Source of the DNA: Erwinia pyrifoliae DSM 12163
Lineage (GTDB): Bacteria; Pseudomonadota; Gammaproteobacteria; Enterobacterales; Enterobacteriaceae
Direction of reading: 5' to 3'
Assembly (NCBI RefSeq): GCF_000026985.1
Contig: NC_017390.1
Coordinates: 3,506,006 to 3,542,165, forward strand
DNA: 36,160 nt
Shown here: positions 18,094 to 25,424 of the stretch, piece by piece
How the letters are laid out: each line of letters begins with the position of its first letter
How positions within the stretch are numbered: the first letter of the stretch is position 1
Notes under the pieces: generated by a model
Databases searched by the model: none
What the model saw: the letters and a program-made list of their open reading frames with translations, nothing else
Told to the model about the DNA's origin: nothing
Made by a program: the position numbers and the translations under genes

Positions 18094-19194
18094 CTAGTTA
18101 ACTTCAATTTCATGGCTAACGGAATTATAGCGAATATTGAATCTCGCGTAATTTCCGTACAGATCATAAAAATCAAACCAGGGATTAAGATTATATTGAT
18201 GAAGGTCAGTATCATTGACATGCAGTGCAACATCCGCTGGCAAAATCCACTCATCTGATGCGGCAAAAGAGAAGTGTGTCCAGCAGATTGTTTTTGGCCG
18301 ATCGTTATATTTATAATCCAGGAAAAGATCGTAGGTCGCAGTAGACGCATGCGCAGACAACGTTTCATTCCAGCTGGCTCTGCCATAAAATCCGTTGTTA
18401 CTCTCCCCCTCAGGATATGCTGAAGGATTAGCAATCAGCATATGCTGATTGTTCTCATAAACCCAGTACTGAGAAGTCCTTGCAGGGTAATTCATATCGG
18501 TTTTACCATCTGCGCCATAATTATTGACGGTGTAACTGCATATTTTGTTCTTTATTGAAAAATAGAGATTATCATAATGCGCATCGAATTTTTTTGACCA
18601 GGTGACATTGTCGCCGGTGTAATGCATGGTAGCCTGGGTTTTGCCTAATTCAGTGACTCTTTCCTGAATTAAATCCCTCGTTAAATAGTTAACAGGCTGT
18701 AAGGCGCGTACCGCGACGGAGCTTCTCTCAACCACGGTAGAATTGTCTGCGGTGCTAAAGTGTCCTCCTCCATCGGTGTCAATGCTGACGGCAATACGCC
18801 TGACACTGATATCACCCGAGTAGACATATAGCGTGATCAGTGTATCTCCGGGTTCCATATGGCGGGGTTCGACTGAGTACTCTTTGTTGAGCACTTCAAG
18901 GCTGTAATCATTTTCAACGGCCGTGAAGCACCACCCGGCATTGCCTTGCCAGGTGAGTATTTCATCGGATTCGGCATGACGAAGATTGAGTATGTGAATC
19001 CATGTTTCCCTGGAAAAATGCAAAACTGATTCGCTATGATCTGGGTTTTCTTTGGTGGCTTTGACAATAATTTCTATCGGGAGCTGGTTGCGCCCATTAG
19101 CATAGATAACGGGGGAAAGATTACCGGATACAGCCCGTATGGTCAGATCAACGCCGGTGATATCTTCTGGTGAATCATACAGTTTGTTATTCAT
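18094..19194 (-). CDS. Hypothetical protein, beta-rich, in the TULIP-RHS cluster
   Basis: A 366-residue protein with no signal peptide or membrane segment. It appears built of beta strands in two halves. Residues 1-150 read like an immunoglobulin-like or lipid-binding sandwich (QLPIEIIVKATK, ETWIHILNLRH, DTLITLYVYSGDISVRRIAV). Residues 190-366 are rich in aromatic residues (TSQYWVYENNQHMLI, NPWFDFYDLYGNYARFNIRY). A Tyr/Trp-rich surface is common in carbohydrate- or membrane-binding proteins, but I do not recognise a family. It ends 71 bases before the RHS gene and starts 227 bases after the 143-aa gene. AGGA lies upstream of the ATG. A role as partner or carrier of the RHS protein is inferred from position only. 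Confidence 0.6.
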   Translation of the reverse strand: MNNKLYDSPEDITGVDLTIRAVSGNLSPVIYANGRNQLPIEIIVKATKENPDHSESVLHFSRETWIHILNLRHAESDEILTWQGNAGWCFTAVENDYSLEVLNKEYSVEPRHMEPGDTLITLYVYSGDISVRRIAVSIDTDGGGHFSTADNSTVVERSSVAVRALQPVNYLTRDLIQERVTELGKTQATMHYTGDNVTWSKKFDAHYDNLYFSIKNKICSYTVNNYGADGKTDMNYPARTSQYWVYENNQHMLIANPSAYPEGESNNGFYGRASWNETLSAHASTATYDLFLDYKYNDRPKTICWTHFSFAASDEWILPADVALHVNDTDLHQYNLNPWFDFYDLYGNYARFNIRYNSVSHEIEVN

Positions 19195-19421
19195 CTGATA
19201 TTCCTGTTTTCATTGAACGCTGAAAAAGGTTCTGATTATAGATATCAGCCCGCCAGGGCTAAGCCGGTTAAAATGATAAATCACCGGGCATCGATTTATT
19301 CTTCGGCATGAACTTAGCCAATACCCCGGTCACCCACCGGGCCTGGTCATCATAAATATGAATAATTTTTTTGCCTGCCCGTTTAATGACAGGTTGTAGC
19401 CTCAAATACCGTATTGACTGA
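19195..19421 (-). other. Gap in the cluster with an alternative-frame coding stretch
   Basis: After the 143-aa gene stops at 19422, a different minus-strand frame overlapping its end continues to 19268 with protein-like sequence (IIHIYDDQARWVTGVLAKFM). It could be the original C-terminus separated by a frameshift, or chance. A weak inverted repeat (AGCCC/GGGCT) lies at 19247-19260. Confidence 0.3.
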
Positions 19422-19853
19422 CTAAGGCTTTCTCGACAGGAAGAAGCATGACGGATTACCTGACAGATAACAGGTCGACGCAATAATCTTGTTCTCATTT
19501 TTAAATTTAACGCTGATGCTGGCATAACCCTTAAAATCACGTACCGACAAGGTGATAATATTTGTATTAAACTTATAGTCGACCTTACTCACTATAAAAT
19601 GATCGTTATTCGGGTTGCGTTCCAGTAAGCCCAGGGTATATTCCGCATCGCCGATATAATTGCAGATAGAGATACAATTATTCAGCACGGCTTCTTCCAC
19701 GTCATTCTTGCTCACGGCTAATTCTGTTCCGTTGCCATCGGTTGCCCTGAAAACGATATAAAACTCTTTGATTTTCCCGGCATTCCCTCTGCCCCCAAAT
19801 TCATCAATAACGCTTAGCTGTCGCACATGTTTAACGGTTTCAATAAATCTCAT
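19422..19853 (-). CDS. Small protein of the TULIP cluster (size like OrfX1)
   Basis: A 143-residue soluble protein, no signal peptide. The segments KIKEFYIVFRATDGNG, CISICNYIGDAEYTLGLL and IVSKVDYKFNTNIITLSVRD suggest a beta sandwich. The start at 19853 is fixed by GGAGG four bases upstream, 23 bases after the stop of the P47-like gene. Longer starts inside that gene are unlikely. In clostridial neurotoxin clusters OrfX1 is a protein of similar size encoded beside OrfX2/OrfX3 and pairs with a TULIP protein. The resemblance here is of size and position only; I could not confirm sequence similarity. Confidence 0.6.
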   Translation of the reverse strand: MRFIETVKHVRQLSVIDEFGGRGNAGKIKEFYIVFRATDGNGTELAVSKNDVEEAVLNNCISICNYIGDAEYTLGLLERNPNNDHFIVSKVDYKFNTNIITLSVRDFKGYASISVKFKNENKIIASTCYLSGNPSCFFLSRKP

Positions 19854-19876
19854 GTAACCTCCGTAATAATCCATTG

Positions 19877-21157
19877 TTAATTTCGCATAAAGAAATTCCC
19901 TGCCAGACCGCACTCCGTATAGTCTGAAGCCGTGCTGAATTTTATTGGATAAATATCAAAGCTTATCCCACGGTTGCCAAATTCGAAAAGAAGGTGCTCC
20001 ATCTGGCTGCGGATCCCCTGAATCAGAGCATCAACTACCCAGCCACCAAGGATCCAGAAAATTTGAGCTGCCGTATCATGCCCCTGACTGTTAAAAACGG
20101 GCCTGGTCGCGCAGACAAGGTTCACTCTGCATACGCCGTCAACCACAGATAATTGTGGGATATAAGCAGCTGATAAGTCGAAACTGACATAGCTGCTGTT
20201 CCACACCACATCACAGCGGCCCCGGGCGTTATTGATCATAATCCTGAGGTCTACCACCTCCATTTCAAAATGGTTAAAGTAGGGCGTATAGCCATTAATG
20301 GGACTTAATGAGATAGCGCTGCTGTTTCTTATCACACCATTATCTGCGAGATAAAACTGATTGATGTCTGAACCCTTAAATACCGCTGGCAGTGCGGGAA
20401 GCACAACATTTTTCATAAATACCTGCCGGGATAGCATAAATCCGCTGTTCCCATCGTCTCTGACCAGTGCTGCGTCGAATACCTGCTGAAGTTCATCCGG
20501 ATGTGGTGGAAAAGCGTTACTCTCTACTATCCCCAGTACGGCCAGACAGCCTAGCTCGCCGCTTATTTTCTCATTGTACGCATACCTGAGCAGGTGCAGC
20601 TTCATCCACGAAACTTCGCTTGCCGCCGGAATAGCAAGGATTTCTGCAAAAATGAATTCTATATCATTGCGCCTGGCGACAATCATCTTCGCCATCAGTG
20701 CGCAGAACAGCGCAGGAACAATATTATCTCTGTCGGGAAGGCGGTTATTTATATCGTTGTCCAGCACAACAACACAGCCGTCACTAACGAGTGTTTCCGT
20801 ACTGCCGGCGCTAACACGTCTGAAATTGAATGTAAGATGAGTATCATCGCCGTTATTCCCGCTGACGAATGCCAGCACAACCTGAAGTTTCGGACAGAGG
20901 TTACCAACCGTAACGGCAATATCCTTCCCAAGTACGGATGCTTCAAGTTTACCGGCGATCAGCGGTGTGATGAGGTTAAGCCGCTGCGCATCGCCACCGG
21001 GCACAATCTCCCAGCTATCAAACACGCCCGAAATCCGATTTCCCGCACCATCTGACCAGCTGAACTCGCCAAAGTTGTTGCGTACCGACTCCTTAAGTTT
21101 CTTATTCAGATCCCGGCAGGAAACAGCGCATACCATATCCCAGTTATACATATCCAT
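19877..21157 (-). CDS. P47-like TULIP-domain protein
   Basis: A 426-residue protein that resembles the P47 proteins of botulinum neurotoxin orfX clusters. It begins with YNWDMVCAVSCRDLNKKLKE, comparable to the P47 opening (GWD followed by a helix with a Leu/Lys pattern). It then carries GVFDSWEIVPGGDAQRLNL, comparable to the P47 segment VFDNWEI..GG. Members fold as TULIP (tubular lipid-binding) domains and are thought to bind lipid or assist the toxin. No signal peptide is visible, so it is cytoplasmic unless released with the toxin. ATG 21157 has AAGG eight bases upstream; ATG 21151 is an alternative. It follows the larger TULIP gene by ten bases, clearly the same transcript. Family recognised from memory. 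Confidence 0.72.
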   Translation of the reverse strand: MDMYNWDMVCAVSCRDLNKKLKESVRNNFGEFSWSDGAGNRISGVFDSWEIVPGGDAQRLNLITPLIAGKLEASVLGKDIAVTVGNLCPKLQVVLAFVSGNNGDDTHLTFNFRRVSAGSTETLVSDGCVVVLDNDINNRLPDRDNIVPALFCALMAKMIVARRNDIEFIFAEILAIPAASEVSWMKLHLLRYAYNEKISGELGCLAVLGIVESNAFPPHPDELQQVFDAALVRDDGNSGFMLSRQVFMKNVVLPALPAVFKGSDINQFYLADNGVIRNSSAISLSPINGYTPYFNHFEMEVVDLRIMINNARGRCDVVWNSSYVSFDLSAAYIPQLSVVDGVCRVNLVCATRPVFNSQGHDTAAQIFWILGGWVVDALIQGIRSQMEHLLFEFGNRGISFDIYPIKFSTASDYTECGLAGNFFMRN

Positions 21158-21167
21158 GCCTTGGACC

Positions 21168-22775
21168 TTATTTTATTTCAAGCCCTATAACAAAGCTGTC
21201 GGCCAGCGATGCGGATTTTAGCTTAATATTATCCATATGAGGCCACACGCTGGTTCCGGTTATAATCGAGGCAAAATGGTGAAACGATGGTATATCATCA
21301 TATTTTGATTTATAAATGGCTTCAGATATCGCTATGGCTCCTGCCGCTCCTCCAGAAATAGTGGCCATCACCGCAGAACTCATTCTTACAATATTAAAAA
21401 TTGTCGGGTTTGATACCGTGCCATTCACAATATCACTGGCTATCGCCATTGCTTCGGAAGTCACAATTTCTGCCTCCGCAACATTGACAGAGAATATAAC
21501 TGCCCCTTCCCTCTCAGCGGCGACCAACGTGGCCGCCGCCCTTGCCGTTATTGCACCATAAGCGAGCGTACCCAGTGAAATAATAGCCGCTATTGATGCA
21601 ATGACGCCCATCGTTATTTCCACCGCCTGTAACCACTTATCAAATTTAACAGAGCAGATTATCTGTGCATCTCCCAGCCCCTTCTCATCCGGTACAAAAA
21701 CAGGTTCTCCCCTGGCATTATTAGCCACCTTGTATCTGAAGTTTTGCTCCAGCCCCATGTAGACCGTGACCCCTGTATGAGGACGATAATGTGCGCCCTG
21801 AATGGTGAGATGGATATAATCTGATTGCAGCGTCAGAATAAAGCCTTCTTTTGGCAAGATGGGAGAAATATATTTATTATCGCCGGCATGGAAATCCTGC
21901 CATAACATTTCGCGGCGGTTGGTCAGCGATAATCCGCTATTGCTTATAGTAAAATCACTTGCAGTGGCATTTTTTATCAGGTCAACAGCGGCTTTCAACA
22001 ACATGTGTTTTACAAACATCTCTTTACTGATCACCAGCGCCAGATTTGCGCCAAACTTCTTCACCAGTCTGAGCGCGGAGATATCAACGGACTGCTGCAG
22101 ATTTCCGGTATCCGTTCTGCCGTCAACGAGCGTCAGAATACCGAATCCGGTAGTATTGTTATCGAGTGAACTGTTCGCGGCATAGCTATATGCGGAAGGA
22201 TAAAGCCACTGGAAATCACTTTTTTTCGCCCGCAGCCCAATCAGGATAACCGCAAATATTTGATCAAAGGCGCTCAGGTTATTTTTAAACCATCCGCCAA
22301 ACAGCGCGGGTAAAATAAGATTAAGGTTATCATTTTTCATTTCCGAACCGCTAAAGACAGAACTACTAATAACCACCTGATTGTCGGAGTCTGCCACTAA
22401 CTGATAACAGCAGGTGTTATCGTCAATAATATCATCATTCATCACCCATTCATTTGGCTCAACGTGTTTTCCCTTAAGCGATAATTCAATCTCCAAATAT
22501 GAATCATTGCTGTTGTCGTTAATATTCAGCCGACTCCCTTCATAATCCACCGTTCCTGCTGCTATTTCACACTTAATATTAACTTTTCCACCACTGGCAT
22601 TGCTGGTAAGCAGCCACCTCCCCCATTTTCCGTTAATGCTAATTTTAGATCCCAGAATGGTGTCATTGATAGAAAATTCTGAAGGATAGCGACTTCCGCT
22701 ACTGATAATTTTATTGATGGTGTCAAGGTTAGTGATGCTGACCACGTCCCATCCGCTGGTTGATATATCGCTCAC
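21168..22775 (-). CDS. OrfX2/P47-like TULIP-domain protein with hydrophobic helical insertion
   Basis: A 535-residue protein from a GTG at 22775, chosen because GAGG lies eight bases upstream and the family-like N-terminus (STSGWDVVSITNLDTINKII) begins there. Upstream in-frame codons to 22910 look untranslated. The start and the C-terminal VWPHMDNIKLKSASLADSFV (W at about 511) match the clostridial OrfX/P47 pattern of a conserved WP followed by a K..SASL strand. Between them, residues 381-491 are an unusual Ala/Gly/Ile-rich helical region (VEITMGVIASIAAIISLGTL), which could insert in membranes or cover a lipid groove. It is the first gene of the toxin cluster. A lipid-binding or toxin-accessory role follows from the family and has not been tested here. 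Confidence 0.68.
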   Translation of the reverse strand: MSDISTSGWDVVSITNLDTINKIISSGSRYPSEFSINDTILGSKISINGKWGRWLLTSNASGGKVNIKCEIAAGTVDYEGSRLNINDNSNDSYLEIELSLKGKHVEPNEWVMNDDIIDDNTCCYQLVADSDNQVVISSSVFSGSEMKNDNLNLILPALFGGWFKNNLSAFDQIFAVILIGLRAKKSDFQWLYPSAYSYAANSSLDNNTTGFGILTLVDGRTDTGNLQQSVDISALRLVKKFGANLALVISKEMFVKHMLLKAAVDLIKNATASDFTISNSGLSLTNRREMLWQDFHAGDNKYISPILPKEGFILTLQSDYIHLTIQGAHYRPHTGVTVYMGLEQNFRYKVANNARGEPVFVPDEKGLGDAQIICSVKFDKWLQAVEITMGVIASIAAIISLGTLAYGAITARAAATLVAAEREGAVIFSVNVAEAEIVTSEAMAIASDIVNGTVSNPTIFNIVRMSSAVMATISGGAAGAIAISEAIYKSKYDDIPSFHHFASIITGTSVWPHMDNIKLKSASLADSFVIGLEIK

Positions 22776-23595
22776 AGGTCTTACCTCACTATTTTGGCTT
22801 ATATAAATCACAATCATAAATGCACATTTCTTGGTTACATCCAGGATCATGAAACGGCACCAGGGAATAAATAGTTGGCGTTGGACGTGACATTCTTTAG
22901 CGCCCAACACGCTGAGTCAACCCCGGCACCAGTTTTTCGCTATTTCATGACACAATAAATAAAAAGCTAAAGGTATGATTACATATACCCAGCAACACTA
23001 ATATGCATTTTAAATTATTGACTTAATTCTGCTGAGTGACTGAATTTTAATTATATTAATTCATTTATTATCGCTGAATCGGTAGCTAACTGAAAAATAC
23101 TGGAACATATTCCCATCACTCATCAAGGAACACCAAAAAAATAATAATACAGAACTGCCTTTTTATAAATTTTATCAGAAGATGACATCGCTATATGAGG
23201 TCATACCAAGGCGGCAAGAACCCTGCTGGCAGAAAACGCCGTGGCAAATTGTTGTCCGGTTCCGGGTTGCGCTGCCCGAAAAGAGGAGCTTATCTGGTAG
23301 CCTGGCCTCCTGTGCAATACCGCTGCGCAGGCGCATAGAAAGCGTTTGCCGGATCGGGCTACCCACCTTGTACGAGCCTGACCGGATCGTTGAAAAGCGC
23401 TATGTCGCGATGCAGGAGCTGCCAACCCGTTCAGCTGCGTACCCAGCGGCGCGGCATGCAGGGTATCTGCGCAAAAGACGCACCTCCCGCTCTCCTTGGT
23501 CATCATACGGCCTCGATCCGCCCCTGCCTTGAGCATACGGCCCCCGGATCTGACATTGGTTCACCGGTTGATTAAGTAGAAACTCTTATGACAAA
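22776..23595. other. Intergenic region with an AT-rich part and a G+C-rich patch
   Basis: Positions 22776-23180 are AT-rich and should hold the promoter of the TULIP-RHS cluster; no clear -35/-10 pair is seen. Positions about 23205-23570 are sharply richer in G+C and give frames of about 115 codons on both strands (23182-23532 plus, 23201-23536 minus). None has a good ribosome binding site or a recognisable family, so this may be a decayed gene. Confidence 0.4.
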
Positions 23596-23631
23596 TTGTC
23601 ACAAAAAAATATTGAATGATAATAAGATTCA
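23596..23631 (+). promoter_or_regulatory. Promoter of dfoJAC with overlapping Fur box
   Basis: A -35 element TTGTCA (23596-23601), 16-base spacer and -10 element GATAAT (23618-23623) form a good sigma-70 promoter. TGATAATAAGATTCA (23617-23631) covers the -10 and matches the 7-1-7 Fur pattern well in the left arm and partly (4/7) in the right. Iron-loaded Fur would block RNA polymerase. The predicted transcript has a leader of about 230 bases before dfoJ. Confidence 0.65.
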
Positions 23632-23682
23632 TTTAGAATCTCATTTGTATTAATGGTTCGCATAACGGTGAAAAACACACAG

Positions 23683-23787
23683 GTAACGTCGCTTTTTTTG
23701 TGTTTTGTCAAATAAAAAATTCTTGCTTGCATCCCTCGCTGGGATCTTTGCAATGGTGGAATAGTAGAACTCCTAAACTGACGTTAC
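23683..23787 (+). promoter_or_regulatory. Structured dfoJ leader
   Basis: Within the leader, GTAACGTC (23683-23690) and GACGTTAC (23780-23787) are perfect 8-base complements enclosing a local hairpin (ATCCC 23731-23735 with GGGAT 23741-23745, extended by TTGC/GCAA). A T7 run follows the first arm. Regulatory function is unproven. It resembles no riboswitch I know. Confidence 0.3.
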
Positions 23788-23860
23788 GCCGTCTGGCGCA
23801 CGATGCTGCCGCTCTCATCTGACAGCAAGGCTCCTTACGTCTTCAATAAAGGAACAGGTT

Positions 23861-25414
23861 ATGGTCTCAGGTTCGCAAACTTCGCCAGTATCCGCGCTGC
23901 CCGCACGTTGTGGCACTGGCAATCCTCATGATTTCATTTTCAATGAACACCAGCTGTCTGCATGGTCCAGGCAGACAGAACAGGTGCTGGCATTGATGAC
24001 CGAAACGGTGAAAGGCGTAGAAAAACCCTTCAGCGGCATCCTTCCTCAGGAGCTTGCCCGGGAATTTAGTGGCGTTGACCTCGACCAGCCGCTGGGCAGC
24101 AACGAAGCGGCGTTAGAAGAGCTAAAAAGGCTTTATCTGCGCGATGCCGTCTGGTTTCACCATCCCAAATACGTCGCGCACCTGAACTGCCCGGTTGTGC
24201 TGCCTTCCCTACTGGCAGAGCAGATTATGGCCGCAGTGAACAGCTCAGTAGATACCTGGGACCAAAGCGCTGGTGGTACGCTGATTGAACAAAAGGTGAT
24301 TGACTGGACGCTTAGCCGTATTGGTTTGCCTGCAGGTGCTGACGGCATCTTCACCAGCGGTGGTACTCAGTCCAACCTGATGGCGATGCTGCTGGCTCGT
24401 GACAACTGGTGCGCAGCGCATCATCCAGGCCATCTGATCAAGTATCGGGGTTTACCTCATGATGCCGCGAAATGGCGCGTCTTTACCTCAAAGCTCAGCC
24501 ACTTCAGCATCCAGAAATCCATGGCGATACTGGGTCTGGGATACGATGCCGTTATCCCGGTCGACTACGATGAACATTACCGCATGGATGCTGCCTGTCT
24601 GGAGCAGGAAATACAGCGCTGCCATCAACAGGGGCTGATTCCAATCGCGGTGGTTGCCACCAGCGGCACCACGGATTTCGGCAGTATCGACCCGCTGGGG
24701 GCTATCTCTGAACTGTGCAAACACCACGGTCTGTGGATGCATGTGGATGCGGCCTACGGCTGCGGGCTGCTGGTAACGGAAAATCATCGTCCGCGCCTTG
24801 CCGGCATTGAAAAAGCAGACTCGGTTACCGTGGACTACCACAAATCCTTCTTCCAGACCGTCAGCTGCGGGGCGTTCTTCGTGCGTGATAAGCACCACCT
24901 GAGTCATGTCACTCATCACGCCGATTATCTCAACCCGCTCAGTGCGCAACAGGAAGGCACACCCAATCTGGTTAATAAAAGCATTCAGACCACGCGCCGT
25001 TTTGACGCGCTCAAAATGTGGCTGACGCTGCGCGTGTCAGGGCCAATGGCCTTGGGAAATGCCTTCGATGACATTCTGGCGCTGACGCAGACCACCCACC
25101 AGTTGCTGAGTGCACATCCGGCGATTGAGGTTTTGCATGTTCCTGAACTGACCAGCCAGATTTTCCGTTATGTTCCCCGACCGGGCATGAATGAAGCACA
25201 GACAGATGAAATCAACGCCAATATACGTAAGGCGGTGTTTCGCTCAGGTAACGCCGTCATTGCCGGCACCAAAGTAAAGGGTCGTCAATATCTGAAATTT
25301 ACCCTTTTGAACCCCAACACCACAGCGGCTGATATTGAAGACGTGATTGCTCTGATTGTGCATTACGGCCGTGAACAGGTTCGTGGCCCCGCCATCACTG
25401 CGGCACATGTGTGA
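23861..25414 (+). CDS. dfoJ: Lysine decarboxylase of desferrioxamine synthesis
   Basis: A 517-residue group II PLP-dependent decarboxylase that converts L-lysine to cadaverine, the first step of desferrioxamine synthesis in the cytoplasm. Visible motifs are SGGTQSN (166-172, phosphate-binding loop), HVDAAYG (H294, D296) and VDYHKSFF with the PLP lysine K328. It has the length of DfoJ/DesA-type enzymes. The ATG follows AAAGGA by six bases. It is the first gene of dfoJ-dfoA-dfoC, with ten bases between it and dfoA, and is probably repressed by Fur through the upstream site. Recognised from its similarity to siderophore-type decarboxylases and the gene order. Confidence 0.93.
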   Translation: MVSGSQTSPVSALPARCGTGNPHDFIFNEHQLSAWSRQTEQVLALMTETVKGVEKPFSGILPQELAREFSGVDLDQPLGSNEAALEELKRLYLRDAVWFHHPKYVAHLNCPVVLPSLLAEQIMAAVNSSVDTWDQSAGGTLIEQKVIDWTLSRIGLPAGADGIFTSGGTQSNLMAMLLARDNWCAAHHPGHLIKYRGLPHDAAKWRVFTSKLSHFSIQKSMAILGLGYDAVIPVDYDEHYRMDAACLEQEIQRCHQQGLIPIAVVATSGTTDFGSIDPLGAISELCKHHGLWMHVDAAYGCGLLVTENHRPRLAGIEKADSVTVDYHKSFFQTVSCGAFFVRDKHHLSHVTHHADYLNPLSAQQEGTPNLVNKSIQTTRRFDALKMWLTLRVSGPMALGNAFDDILALTQTTHQLLSAHPAIEVLHVPELTSQIFRYVPRPGMNEAQTDEINANIRKAVFRSGNAVIAGTKVKGRQYLKFTLLNPNTTAADIEDVIALIVHYGREQVRGPAITAAHV

Positions 25415-25424
25415 GAACTCCGTT

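Noticed and set aside
22776..22910. Extended start of the larger TULIP gene
   Set aside because: The extension adds 45 residues unlike the family; the GTG at 22775 has GAGG at the right distance.
23182..23536. Overlapping frames of about 115 codons on both strands
   Set aside because: Arg/Ser/Pro-rich translations typical of noncoding G+C-rich DNA; neither is recognisable.
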